Shown here piece after piece: positions 17,689-26,193 of a stretch of 64,000 bases of DNA. Both the position numbers and the translations under genes were made by a program. The notes under the pieces were generated by a model. That model was not told the DNA's origin. It saw only the letters and a program-made list of their open reading frames with translations, and ran no database searches. This DNA is from Bradyrhizobium iriomotense (GTDB taxonomy: Bacteria > Pseudomonadota > Alphaproteobacteria > Rhizobiales > Xanthobacteraceae): positions 1 to 64,000 of the forward strand of contig NZ_JAFCLP010000007.1 of the NCBI RefSeq assembly GCF_018129405.1. The letters are read 5' to 3'. The stretch's first letter is position 1, and every line of letters begins with the position of its first letter.

Positions 17689-19479
17689 ATGTTCCGCCTA
17701 AAGCCTTTCCTGATGACGGCTAGCCTCGTGGGAAGCCTGTTCGGCTTCGCCTGCGGCCCGGTTTCCGCGCAAGTCGCCCCGGTCCAGCCTCCCCCCACCG
17801 CCCTGCAAGGGCCCGAGCAGCGCGTCGCGCTGGTGATCGGCAATTCGAACTACCAGAACGCGCCGCAGCTCGCCAATCCCGACAATGATGCCCAGTCGAT
17901 GGCGCAGTTCCTGAACTCCGCCGGGTTCGAGGTGGTCGCCGCGACCGACCTCGGCCAGAACGACATGCTCCGCGTCGTGCAGGACTTCTCCGCAAAGGTG
18001 TCCGCGCGCGGTCCGAACACGGTCGCGATGGTCTATTACGCCGGCCACGGCGTGCAGCTCGCCGGCGAGAACTATCTCGTCCCGGTCGATGCGAAGGTGT
18101 CCAGCCAGACCGAGCTCGTCAACAATTCGGTGCGCCTCGTCGACGTGATGTCGACGCTGGAGACGATCCCGAGCCGCATGCGCATCGTCATCCTCGATGC
18201 CTGCCGCAACAACCCGTTCCCGAACGTGAACGACGCCGGCCGCGGCTTGGCAATCGTCGATGCGCCGAACGGCTCGATCGTCGGTTACTCCACCGCCCCG
18301 GGCGCCGAAGCGCTTGACGGCACCGGCGGCCACAGCCCCTACACGCAGGCCTTCCTGAACGTCGCACGCGAGCCCAACGTGCCGATCGAGCAGCTGTTCA
18401 AACGCGTGCGCCTTCAGGTGAACCAGAGCACCAGCGGCGCGCAGATCCCCTGGGAGAGCTCCTCGCTCACGAGCGACTTCACCTTCTTCGGCGACACCGC
18501 GGTTGCCGCCAACCGCATGCCGGTGAATGCGCCCGTGGTGCAGATGGCCTCCAATTTGCCGAGCCGCTCGACCCGCCAGGCCTATGACTACGTCGTGTCC
18601 GAGGGCCGGCCGGAATACTATCAGGAGTTCATCCGGATGTATCCGCACGACCCGCTGTGCGACCACATCCGCTGGCTGCTCAACAACCTCCTGATCTCGC
18701 AGGCCTGGCACAAGGCGGTGCTCGCGAACTCGCCGCTCGGCTACAAGAGCTTCTACGACAGCTACGGCAGCAGCCCCTATGCGCAAGTCGCGCTGAAGCT
18801 CGAGGCGCAGCCGAAGCAGATCCCCCTGATGCAGCCGACCAAGTTCCTGGCGCCGCAGAACATTGCCCCGGTCTTCAAGATGGGCAATCTCGGCCAGCCC
18901 AAATACATGCCGCTGCAGCAGGGCAATGGTGGCGCGCCGGTCAATGGCAATCTGCCGGTCGTGCAGAAGCCGGTCGACGGCAACGTCATCGGCAAGCTCG
19001 GCAATGGCGGCCAGATCGTCAACCTGCCGGCGGGCAACAACCAGCCGAACGGCACGCCGTCGCAGGCCCCGGGCAAGATCGTCACCCTGCCTGCGCCGAC
19101 CAACACCAACACTGGCGGCACCGGCAAGATCGTGACCCTGCCCGTGACCAACACCAAGCCGAACGGCGGCAACGCCAACGGCAATCCGGGCAAGATCGTC
19201 AGCATGCCGGTGAATGTCGGCAAGGGCGGCACGACTGTCGACGTGAAGCCTGTCCAGACGCAGAACAACCCGATCCGCGTCAACAACGGCAACACCGGCG
19301 TCGTGAAGCTCAACAACAATCCGGTGAACAAGGTGCAGATCCAAAACCAGCAGAACAGCCGCCCGCAGATCAACCCGATGCCGAACCGCATGGTCAACAG
19401 CAACAACAACTTCCGCCAGTCGATGAACCAAGCCCCGAGCATGGGTGGCGGCAACAACCACCGCGGCTTCATGCACTGA
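17689..19479 (+). CDS. Secreted caspase-family (C14, metacaspase-like) protein with Asn/Gly-rich tail
   Basis: A 596-residue exported protein. A signal peptide (1-28, ending GPVSAQ) precedes a caspase p20-like domain (44-280): RVALVIGNSNYQNAPQL, the catalytic histidine His120 in MVYYAGHGVQLAGENYLVP and the catalytic Cys172 in ILDACRNNPF. Both dyad residues are present, so activity is possible. Residues 310-400 form a helical domain (YYQEFIRMYPHDPLCDHIRW). The tail from about 430 is low-complexity Asn/Gly/Gln/Pro with the short repeat GKIVTLP/GKIVSMP. GAGGAG lies eight bases before the ATG. Alphaproteobacterial homologues are common but uncharacterised; the substrate is unknown. It ends in a shared terminator. 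Confidence 0.85.
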   Translation: MFRLKPFLMTASLVGSLFGFACGPVSAQVAPVQPPPTALQGPEQRVALVIGNSNYQNAPQLANPDNDAQSMAQFLNSAGFEVVAATDLGQNDMLRVVQDFSAKVSARGPNTVAMVYYAGHGVQLAGENYLVPVDAKVSSQTELVNNSVRLVDVMSTLETIPSRMRIVILDACRNNPFPNVNDAGRGLAIVDAPNGSIVGYSTAPGAEALDGTGGHSPYTQAFLNVAREPNVPIEQLFKRVRLQVNQSTSGAQIPWESSSLTSDFTFFGDTAVAANRMPVNAPVVQMASNLPSRSTRQAYDYVVSEGRPEYYQEFIRMYPHDPLCDHIRWLLNNLLISQAWHKAVLANSPLGYKSFYDSYGSSPYAQVALKLEAQPKQIPLMQPTKFLAPQNIAPVFKMGNLGQPKYMPLQQGNGGAPVNGNLPVVQKPVDGNVIGKLGNGGQIVNLPAGNNQPNGTPSQAPGKIVTLPAPTNTNTGGTGKIVTLPVTNTKPNGGNANGNPGKIVSMPVNVGKGGTTVDVKPVQTQNNPIRVNNGNTGVVKLNNNPVNKVQIQNQQNSRPQINPMPNRMVNSNNNFRQSMNQAPSMGGGNNHRGFMH

Positions 19480-19500
19480 TCGCGGCGAGCGAAACGACAA

Positions 19501-19534
19501 AAGGGGCAGAGCGGAAACGCTCTGCCCCTTCGTC
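19501..19534. terminator. Bidirectional terminator hairpin
   Basis: A perfect 13-base-pair stem, AAGGGGCAGAGCG / CGCTCTGCCCCTT, with a GAAA tetraloop, lies between convergent genes. On the minus strand it is followed by TTTTGTCG; on the plus strand only by TTCGTCGTTT, so it is stronger for the dehydratase gene. Confidence 0.75.
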
Positions 19535-19553
19535 GTTTCAAAATCTCAAGAAA

Positions 19554-20537
19554 TCAGGCCACCAACTCGGCGAACAGGTCGGCATCAACGTTGCCGCCTG
19601 ACAGCACGATGACCACGTTCTTGCCCGCGACATCAAGACGTCCGGCAAGCAGTGCGGCAAGGCCCACCGCACCGCCCGGCTCCACCACCAGCTTCAGCTC
19701 GCGATAGGCGAACGCCACGGCCGCGCCGACTTCCTTGTCCGACGCCGTGACGCCGCGCGCCAAGAGCTTGCTGTTGATCGCAAACGTCATCTCGCCCGGC
19801 ATCAGGGCCATCAGCGCGTCGCAGATGGTGCGGCCCGCCGGCGGATGCGGCTCGCGGTGACCTGCGGTCAGCGAGATGCCGTGATCGTCGAACGCCTCGG
19901 GCTCGGCCACCACGATCTCGGCTTGCGGATAGCGCGCCTTCACGGCCGTCGCGACGCCCGCGATCAGGCCGCCGCCGGAGGCTGGCGCCACCACGATGTC
20001 GGGGCTGAGGCCGAGCGTTGCCATGTCTTCCGCGATCTCGCGACCGGCGGTGCCCTGCCCTGCGATCACGAAGGGATCGTCATAGGGTTTGACAAGCGTC
20101 GCGCCGCGCTTCTCGGCGATGCCGCGCGAGATCGCCTCGCGATCGTCCTTGTCCCGGTCATACAGCACGACCTCGGCGCCATAGGATTTGGTGCGCTCGC
20201 GCTTCGACAGCGGCGCATCCGCCGGCATCACGATGGTCGCCTGCATGTCGAGGATTTTTGCGGCGGCCGCCACGCCCTGCGCGTGGTTGCCGGAGGAGAA
20301 CGCGACGACGCCGCCGGCGCGCTTGTCCTGCGGGATCGAGAACACCTTGTTGAAGGCACCGCGGAACTTGAAGGAGCCGGTGCGCTGGAGCATTTCCGGC
20401 TTCAGGAACACTTTGGCACCGACACGCTCGTTGAGCACGGGAAAGGACAACAGCGGGGTGCGGATGGCGTAGGGCGCAATCACGCGCGCTGCGGCATCGA
20501 TGTCGGCGGGGCCGACCGGAAGGAGCTGTTCGGTCAT
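19554..20537 (-). CDS. Threonine/serine ammonia-lyase (threonine dehydratase)
   Basis: A 327-residue PLP enzyme of fold type II that deaminates L-threonine/L-serine to 2-oxobutyrate/pyruvate. The Schiff-base lysine is Lys57 in RTGSFKFRGA; the phosphate-binding glycine loop is PASGGGLIAG; SSGNHAQGVA binds the substrate carboxylate; IVLSGGNVD closes the cofactor site. It lacks the C-terminal ACT-like regulatory domain of biosynthetic IlvA, so it is the short catabolic type. A serine racemase or related activity is possible for this length. The start ATG is MTEQLLPV. It precedes, on the same strand, no close gene. Confidence 0.88.
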   Translation of the reverse strand: MTEQLLPVGPADIDAAARVIAPYAIRTPLLSFPVLNERVGAKVFLKPEMLQRTGSFKFRGAFNKVFSIPQDKRAGGVVAFSSGNHAQGVAAAAKILDMQATIVMPADAPLSKRERTKSYGAEVVLYDRDKDDREAISRGIAEKRGATLVKPYDDPFVIAGQGTAGREIAEDMATLGLSPDIVVAPASGGGLIAGVATAVKARYPQAEIVVAEPEAFDDHGISLTAGHREPHPPAGRTICDALMALMPGEMTFAINSKLLARGVTASDKEVGAAVAFAYRELKLVVEPGGAVGLAALLAGRLDVAGKNVVIVLSGGNVDADLFAELVA

Positions 20538-20600
20538 GGCCGACTGTATCGCGGCCATCGAGCCCCCGGCAAGACACCTCCACGCGAGGGTTCTGGGTTC

Positions 20601-21644
20601 TCAGGCCACGAAGCGCGGCTGTTCCGCGCCGTTCCGGCCTGGCAGCACCGCCCCGACCGCCTGGATGCTGTCGATAAAGACCCGCGCCGAGGCCTCCCAG
20701 GTGTAGTTGGCTGCGAATTCGACGCAGTCCTGCCGGCAGACGCCGAGCGCGGCGAAGCAGGCATTGCGCAGATCGTGATCGAGCGCGCCGACCGGCGCAT
20801 CGCCGATGACGTCCCGGGGGCCCTTCACGGGGAAGGCCGCGACCGGCAGGCCGCTGGCGAGCGCCTCCAGCAGGACCAGGCCGAACGTATCGGTCTTGCT
20901 GGGGAACACGAACACGTCGGCCGCAGCATAGATTTCCGCCAGCGCCTCGCCCTGCTTTTCACCGAGGAAGATCGCGTCGGGATAGGCCTCTTCGAGCGCG
21001 GCGCGCGCCGGGCCGTCGCCGACAATCACCTTGGTGCCGGGCAGATCGAGGTCGAGGAAAGCCTCGAGATTCTTCTCCACCGCGACGCGGCCGACCGACA
21101 GGAACACCGGCGCCGGCAGACAGAGATCGACGGCGCGGGGATGGAACAGCTGGGTATCGACGCCGCGCGGCCACAGCACGACATTGTCGAAACCGCGCTC
21201 GGTCAGCTCGCGGGCGAGCGCCGGCGTTGCCGCCATCACGGCGCTGCTGGGCGCATGGAAGCGCCGCAGCGCCCGCCAGATCAGCGAGCCCGGGACCGGC
21301 ACGCGGGCGCGAACATATTCGGGAAAGCGGGTGTGGAAGCTGGTCGTGAACGGCAGCTTGCGCTGGCGGCAATAGCGGCGGACCATCAGGCCGATCGGCC
21401 CCTCGGTCGCGATGTGGATGCTGTCGGGACGCGCCTCCTCGATCAGCCGCGCGATTCGCGCCGGCCGCGGCATCGCGAGGCGCACGTCGCGATAGCTCGG
21501 CATGGCGAAGGTGCGGAACGATTGCGGCGTCAGGAACGTGAATTCGACACCGAGCCCCTTGCCGGCATCAGCCAGCTTGGTCAGCGTCCGAACCACACCG
21601 TTGACTTGCGGGTGCCAGGCGTCGGTCGCGACCAGGATGCGCAT
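20601..21644 (-). CDS. Glycosyltransferase family 4 (GT-B)
   Basis: A 347-residue retaining glycosyltransferase. The N-terminal half begins MRILVATDAWHPQVNGVVRT, with the Gly-rich acceptor loop. The donor half has FLSVGRVAVEKNLEAFLDL and the EX7E-type block DTFGLVLLEALASGLPVAAF with FPSKT just before. It is closest to SqdX/MgtA-like lipid or polyprenol glycosyltransferases (alpha-mannosyl- or glucuronosyl-transferases). Its gene starts 13 bases after the LpxH-like phosphoesterase stop, so the two are likely one transcript acting on a membrane lipid. Donor and acceptor are unknown. Confidence 0.85.
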   Translation of the reverse strand: MRILVATDAWHPQVNGVVRTLTKLADAGKGLGVEFTFLTPQSFRTFAMPSYRDVRLAMPRPARIARLIEEARPDSIHIATEGPIGLMVRRYCRQRKLPFTTSFHTRFPEYVRARVPVPGSLIWRALRRFHAPSSAVMAATPALARELTERGFDNVVLWPRGVDTQLFHPRAVDLCLPAPVFLSVGRVAVEKNLEAFLDLDLPGTKVIVGDGPARAALEEAYPDAIFLGEKQGEALAEIYAAADVFVFPSKTDTFGLVLLEALASGLPVAAFPVKGPRDVIGDAPVGALDHDLRNACFAALGVCRQDCVEFAANYTWEASARVFIDSIQAVGAVLPGRNGAEQPRFVA

Positions 21645-21657
21645 CAAGTGGCCCTTG

Positions 21658-22470
21658 TTATGCAGCTCTGGCTGCGACCTGCGGCACCTGTGCGGGCTTC
21701 TGCAACTGATCCGCCCAGGTGATGATCTCGAAATGGCCGTCGTCGTGCTCGACCAGAGCCGTGCAGCTCTCAACCCAGTCGCCGCAATTCATGTAGCGGA
21801 TGCCGGCCTCGTCGCGGATCACGGCGTAGTGGATGTGGCCGCAGATCACGCCGTCGGCCTCGTGCCGCCGCGCTTCGGCGGCGAGCGCCTGCTCGAACGC
21901 GCCGATATAGTTGACGGCGTTCTTGACCTTCTGCTTGGCCCATTGCGACAGCGACCAATAGGGCACGCCGAACATGCGCCGGAAGAAGTTGACGAAGCGA
22001 TTCATCTGGATCGCGAAGTCGTAGGCCTTGTCGCCGAGATGGGCGAGCCAGCGCGCGTTCTGTACCACGAGATCGAAGATGTCGCCGTGGATGACGAGAT
22101 AGCGCTTGCCGTCCACGCCGGTGTGGACGGTGTTCTCGACCACGTCGATGCCGCCGAAATGCGTGCCGTAATAGTTGCGCAGGAACTCGTCGTGATTGCC
22201 GGGAATGTAGATGATCTTGGCGCCCTTGCGCGCCTTGCGCAAAAGCTTCTGGACGAGGTCGTTATGCGATTGCGGCCAGTGCCAGCTCGATTTCAGCGCC
22301 CAGCCGTCGACGATGTCCCCGACGAGATAGATCGTATCGGCATCATGGTAGCGCAGGAAGTCGAGCAGAAGGTCGGCTTGAGAACCGCGAGCTCCGAGAT
22401 GAACGTCGGAGATGAACAACGTGCGAAAGCGCCGCTCCGGGCTCTCGTCACTCACATCGTAACTTCCCAT
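21658..22470 (-). CDS. LpxH-like metallophosphoesterase (UDP-2,3-diacylglucosamine diphosphatase family)
   Basis: A 270-residue calcineurin-fold phosphoesterase. All metal motifs are present: FISDVHLGARG, LVGDIVDGW, IPGNHDEFLRNYYG, VIHGDIFD and VICGHIHYAVI. Automatic annotation usually calls this family UDP-2,3-diacylglucosamine diphosphatase, but many alphaproteobacteria use LpxI for that lipid A step. Together with the downstream glycosyltransferase, a role in another glycolipid or nucleotide-sugar pathway is possible. It ends RAA and is tightly linked to the glycosyltransferase. The 217 bases upstream, to the ThiD stop, hold no gene I can see. Confidence 0.82.
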   Translation of the reverse strand: MGSYDVSDESPERRFRTLFISDVHLGARGSQADLLLDFLRYHDADTIYLVGDIVDGWALKSSWHWPQSHNDLVQKLLRKARKGAKIIYIPGNHDEFLRNYYGTHFGGIDVVENTVHTGVDGKRYLVIHGDIFDLVVQNARWLAHLGDKAYDFAIQMNRFVNFFRRMFGVPYWSLSQWAKQKVKNAVNYIGAFEQALAAEARRHEADGVICGHIHYAVIRDEAGIRYMNCGDWVESCTALVEHDDGHFEIITWADQLQKPAQVPQVAARAA

Positions 22471-22687
22471 GCGCCAGCCTGTAACAATGTCCCGTGACAG
22501 GGGGATGACCGATTGAACCCTTGAGGCACCTTCAAATACGAATCACGCCTTGCCTCGCCTCCCCCGCGAATATCAGTCGCATGCGACAATCAGGCGACAC
22601 GGCGCCGCAGGCCGCCTCCGCAAAACCACGGAACCGCATGGCCTTATTGGTTAACGGGGGAGCGACTGCGCCGCGCGAAGGCCGCCG

Positions 22688-23488
22688 TCAGTAGAATTTG
22701 TGGAAATGATGGATCGGCCCGTGGCCATGGCCGACGGTGAAGCGGTCGGAGGCTGCGATCGCAGCACTGATCCATGCCTTGGCGTTGCGCACGGCAAGCT
22801 CCAGATCCTCGCCTTTGGCGAGCCCCGCGGCGACCGCCGAGGACAATGAGCATCCGGTGCCATGGGTGTTGCGGGTGGCGACGCGGGGCGCGGCGAGCGC
22901 GGTCGTGTGTCCGGACGTGACGAGATAGTCGATGCTCTCGGCGCCCTTGCCGTGCCCGCCCTTGATCAGGACCGCGCCGCAGCCGAGCGCCAGCAGCCGG
23001 CGCCCCTGGGCTTCGATCTCGGCCTCGCTCACTGCAACGGGCTCGCCGAGAAGAGCCGCAGCCTCCGGCAGGTTCGGCGTGATCACCGAGGCCAGCGGCA
23101 TCAGTCTCGTGTGCAAGGCGTCGACGGCTTCGGACGCCAGCAGGCGATCGCCCGAGGTCGCCACCATCACGGGATCGAGCACGATGTGGCGCGGCGTCCA
23201 GCGCGACAGCGCGGCCGCGATCGCATCGATGCTGTCCGCCTGGCCGACCATGCCGATCTTCACCGCGCCGATGTCGAGATCGGAGAACACCGCATCGATC
23301 TGCGCGGTGACGAACTCGGCCGGCACGGCGTGAATGCCGGTGACGCCGCGCGTGTTCTGGGCCGTCAGCGCCGCGATCACGGAGGCGCCGTAGACGCCGA
23401 GCGCGGCAAAAGTCTTCAGATCCGCCTGGATGCCGGCGCCGCCGCTGGAATCCGAGCCGGCAATGGTGAGGGCTGTGGGCGTCGTCAT
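22688..23488 (-). CDS. thiD: Hydroxymethylpyrimidine/phosphomethylpyrimidine kinase
   Basis: A 266-residue ribokinase-fold enzyme that phosphorylates HMP and then HMP-P to HMP-PP in thiamine biosynthesis. The N-terminal substrate loop is [30 protein letters not shown] and the [13 protein letters not shown] block follow, and the catalytic/anion-hole segment is [17 protein letters not shown] near the C-terminus. The C-terminal tail, [12 protein letters not shown], is His-rich and typical of this family. It is a single gene, divergent from the ethylene-receptor-like kinase. I saw no TPP riboswitch in the 270-base upstream gap, though I could not fold it. Confidence 0.93.
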   Translation of the reverse strand: MTTPTALTIAGSDSSGGAGIQADLKTFAALGVYGASVIAALTAQNTRGVTGIHAVPAEFVTAQIDAVFSDLDIGAVKIGMVGQADSIDAIAAALSRWTPRHIVLDPVMVATSGDRLLASEAVDALHTRLMPLASVITPNLPEAAALLGEPVAVSEAEIEAQGRRLLALGCGAVLIKGGHGKGAESIDYLVTSGHTTALAAPRVATRNTHGTGCSLSSAVAAGLAKGEDLELAVRNAKAWISAAIAASDRFTVGHGHGPIHHFHKFY

Positions 23489-23761
23489 CGCCGGATACGT
23501 TCGTTTGAGAAGGACACCGCCATACCCTGTCCTAGCGCGCCCCCGATGGGCCAGCAAGCCGGGCCGGCCATGGACCAGCGAATCAGGCGGAGAGCGCCCC
23601 CCGGGGGCCCGTCTTCCCGCAACCGTGCACATTCCGCGTATGACATCGGCGTCGCCCGGCCTTGGCATCGATTCCGATGAATGAGAGGTTGGCCCGTGGA
23701 TTCGTCCACAACGCCATGTTGCGGGCCGACCTCGGCTCGCAATCCTCTCGGGAACCCGATC

Positions 23762-25741
23762 ATGTGGGCCTATTTCGAACGTCTCCTCGACTCCTCGATG
23801 TTCTCGCCGCACGGCATCTGCCTGCTGTGGGAGCCCGAGCTGATATGGCTGCACGTCGTCTCGGACGCCAGCATTGCACTGGCGTATTTCTCGATCCCGT
23901 TCGCGCTTGCGATCCTCGTCACCAAACGGCGCGACCTCAAGTTCGGATGGGTGTTTTGGGCATTCGCCGTCTTCATCATGGCCTGTGGCCTGACGCATGT
24001 GCTGTCGATCTACACGCTCTGGGTCCCGGTCTACGGCATCGAGGGCATCGTCAAGGCGCTCACCGCCGTTGCGTCGGTCTTCACCGCGGGAGCGCTCTGG
24101 CCGCTGCTGCCGAAGATCCTGACCATTCCCTCGCCGTTCGAGCTCCGCCAGGTCCAGGCCGCGCTCGAGGAGCAAGAGACCAAGAACCGGGACGCGGCGC
24201 AGCTGCTCGGCCAGGTCAGTGAAGCCCAGCGCGCGCTGCGCGAGAGCATGACGCGTCTCACCGCCGTGGTCGAGACCGCGGTTGACGGCGTCATCCTGTT
24301 CGACGCGCAAGCCCGCATTCTTCTGTTCAATCCCGCCTGCGAACGGCTGTTCGGCTATCGCGCCGCCGAGGTCATGAATCGCGACATCGGCATGCTGATG
24401 TCCGACGAGAAGCGGCCCCCATCCACCGCTCAAGAACGGCGCCTCGCAACCGGGGAAGCGGTCGGCCTGCGCAAGGACGGGTCGAGCTTTCCGATGAATC
24501 TGTCGGTGGGCCAGGCATGGCAGGACGGCGAGCTGATCTATGTCGGCATCGTTCACGACCTGACCAGGCGCAAGCTGACCGAGCAGCAGCTGCAGCAGGC
24601 GCAGAAGATGGAGACGGTCGGCCAGCTCTCCGGCGGCATTGCCCACGACTTCAACAACCTGCTCACCGTCATCATCGGCAACGCGGAATTTTTGAGCGAG
24701 CAGCTCAGCGAGCGTCCTGACCTTCGCCGCTTCGCAGACGACATCTGCCAGTCGGGCGAACGCGGCGCGGAGCTGACGCAACGGCTGCTGGCCTTCAGCC
24801 GGCGCCAATTGCTGCAACCCCGCGCGATCGAGTGCCGCGAGCTCCTGACCTCGATGCACAAGCTGCTCAAGCGTACCTTGCGCGAGAACATCGAGATCAG
24901 GACGGCGTTCGGCTCCGGCTCGATCCTGGCCTTCGCCGACCGCGCCCAGCTCGAATCCGCCGTGCTCAATCTCGCGCTGAATGCGCAGGATGCCATGCCA
25001 TCGGGCGGGCATCTCACCCTCAGCACCGAGCTCACGGCGATCGACGAGCACTATCGCATGCAGCATCCGGAGGTGGCGTCCGGCAGCTACGCCCTGATCT
25101 CGGTCACCGACGACGGCGAAGGCATGGCACCTGATGTCATCGAGCGCGCCTTCGAGCCGTTCTTCACCACCAAGGAGGTCGGCAAGGGGTCTGGACTCGG
25201 CCTCAGCATGGTCTATGGCTTCGCCAAGCAATCAGGCGGACATGTCTCGATCTACAGCGAGCCGGGCCTCGGCACGACGGTCCGCATCTACCTGCCGCAT
25301 GCCGGCGGCGAGCAATCGCTCGCCGACATCGAGGCGCGCGAGGAAGCCGCGCCCCGCGGCCACGAAACGATTCTGATCGCCGAGGACGATCCGTTCGTCC
25401 GCTCCTCCGTCACGCTGCGCGTGGAAGCGCTGGGATATCGCGTGATCTCGGCCGTCAACGGCAAGGAGGCCCTGCAGCTGCTGCGCACCAACTCGGCCAT
25501 CGACCTGTTGTTCACCGACATCGTGATGCCCGGCGGAATGAGCGGCTGGGAGCTCGCCGACCAGGCCCGGCGCATCCGCCCCGGCCTGCCGGTCGTGTTC
25601 TCGTCCGGCTACGCCCTGGAGACCCTGGTCGAGCAGGGCCGCGCGCACGCCCAATCGATCGTCCTGACCAAGCCCTATCGCAATGCCGAGCTCGCCCATC
25701 GGCTCAGGGAAGCGTTCGCCGCCGCGCCCCTGCCTTCCTAG
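23762..25741 (+). CDS. Ethylene-receptor-like hybrid histidine kinase
   Basis: A 659-residue membrane sensor. Three TM helices (about 28-53, 62-85, 92-115) form an ETR1-type sensor domain: SDASIALAYFSIP and FIMACGLTH. Asp35, Tyr42, Ile45, Pro46, Ile72, Cys75 and His79 match plant ETR1 Asp25, Tyr32, Ile35, Pro36, Ile62, Cys65 and His69 with a constant offset of ten; in ETR1 these bind Cu(I) and ethylene. A short coiled linker precedes a PAS domain (165-270), HisKA with phospho-His295 (GGIAHDFNNLL), a HATPase domain (DDGEGMAPD, KGSGLGLSMVYGF) and a receiver with Asp586 (FTDIVMPGG) and Lys637. No GAF domain is seen. The start ATG has GGGA upstream; an upstream in-frame ATG adds a non-conserved extension. 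Output partners are unknown. Confidence 0.88.
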   Translation: MWAYFERLLDSSMFSPHGICLLWEPELIWLHVVSDASIALAYFSIPFALAILVTKRRDLKFGWVFWAFAVFIMACGLTHVLSIYTLWVPVYGIEGIVKALTAVASVFTAGALWPLLPKILTIPSPFELRQVQAALEEQETKNRDAAQLLGQVSEAQRALRESMTRLTAVVETAVDGVILFDAQARILLFNPACERLFGYRAAEVMNRDIGMLMSDEKRPPSTAQERRLATGEAVGLRKDGSSFPMNLSVGQAWQDGELIYVGIVHDLTRRKLTEQQLQQAQKMETVGQLSGGIAHDFNNLLTVIIGNAEFLSEQLSERPDLRRFADDICQSGERGAELTQRLLAFSRRQLLQPRAIECRELLTSMHKLLKRTLRENIEIRTAFGSGSILAFADRAQLESAVLNLALNAQDAMPSGGHLTLSTELTAIDEHYRMQHPEVASGSYALISVTDDGEGMAPDVIERAFEPFFTTKEVGKGSGLGLSMVYGFAKQSGGHVSIYSEPGLGTTVRIYLPHAGGEQSLADIEAREEAAPRGHETILIAEDDPFVRSSVTLRVEALGYRVISAVNGKEALQLLRTNSAIDLLFTDIVMPGGMSGWELADQARRIRPGLPVVFSSGYALETLVEQGRAHAQSIVLTKPYRNAELAHRLREAFAAAPLPS

Positions 25742-25842
25742 AGCATGATCCGGAAAAGTGCGAAGCGGTTTTCCGAAAAGATCATGCGTAAACAACAACC
25801 TAAAGCGCGATGACGATTTATCCAAATGTCATCGCGCTTTAG
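25742..25842. repeat. Two adjacent intergenic palindromes
   Basis: The first (25742-25788) pairs gcatgatc with gatcatgc and ccggaaaa with the central ttttccg. The second (25801-25842) pairs TAAAGCGCGATGAC with GTCATCGCGCTTTA perfectly. Both are familiar dispersed elements of Bradyrhizobium/Rhodopseudomonas intergenic DNA and could act as a transcription end for the kinase gene, whose stop they follow directly. Confidence 0.75.
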
Positions 25843-25938
25843 AGACGGTCCCGGCTAACCGCAAGGCGGCAAGTTCGCTTGCCAAGCCACCCCGGTTTTG
25901 GCCTATTAGCCGCCAGATGCGCTTTCGGAGTGACTGCA

Positions 25939-26184
25939 ATGGTTCCCTTTTTCGTCCAGATCAAATGCAAGCTCGGCCAGTCCTACACGGTCGCCAATGC
26001 GCTCGCCGAAGCCGAGATCGCCTCCGAGATCTACTCGACCGCCGGCCAATACGATTTGCTGGTGAAGTTCTACGTCGACAAGGACACCGACATCGGCCAC
26101 TTCGTCAACGAGAAGGTGCAGGTGCTGCCGGGCATCCAGGACACCCTCACCATCATCACCTTCAAGGCATTCGGCACGGGCTAG
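25939..26184 (+). CDS. Stand-alone Lrp/AsnC ligand-binding (RAM) domain protein
   Basis: An 81-residue protein beginning MVPFFVQIKCKLGQSY. It consists only of the alpha-beta ligand-binding domain of Lrp/AsnC regulators (RAM fold): AEIASEIYSTAGQYDLLVKF is the conserved beta-turn-beta core, and PGIQDTLTIITFKAF ends the fold. There is no helix-turn-helix. Such single-domain forms exist in many bacteria, form octamers and may bind amino acids or modulate full-length Lrp proteins. It is a short monocistronic gene that nearly abuts the convergent cytochrome gene. The target is unknown. Confidence 0.85.
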   Translation: MVPFFVQIKCKLGQSYTVANALAEAEIASEIYSTAGQYDLLVKFYVDKDTDIGHFVNEKVQVLPGIQDTLTIITFKAFGTG

Positions 26185-26193
26185 AGCTCGCTG

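Noticed and set aside
17698-19500. A 600-codon minus-strand frame opposite the caspase-like gene
   Set aside because: His/Arg/Val-rich translation without family features; the plus strand codes for a signal peptide and a complete caspase dyad.
22471-23761. A TPP riboswitch upstream of thiD
   Set aside because: No conserved CUGAGA or ACCUGA core was seen in the gap upstream of the ThiD start.
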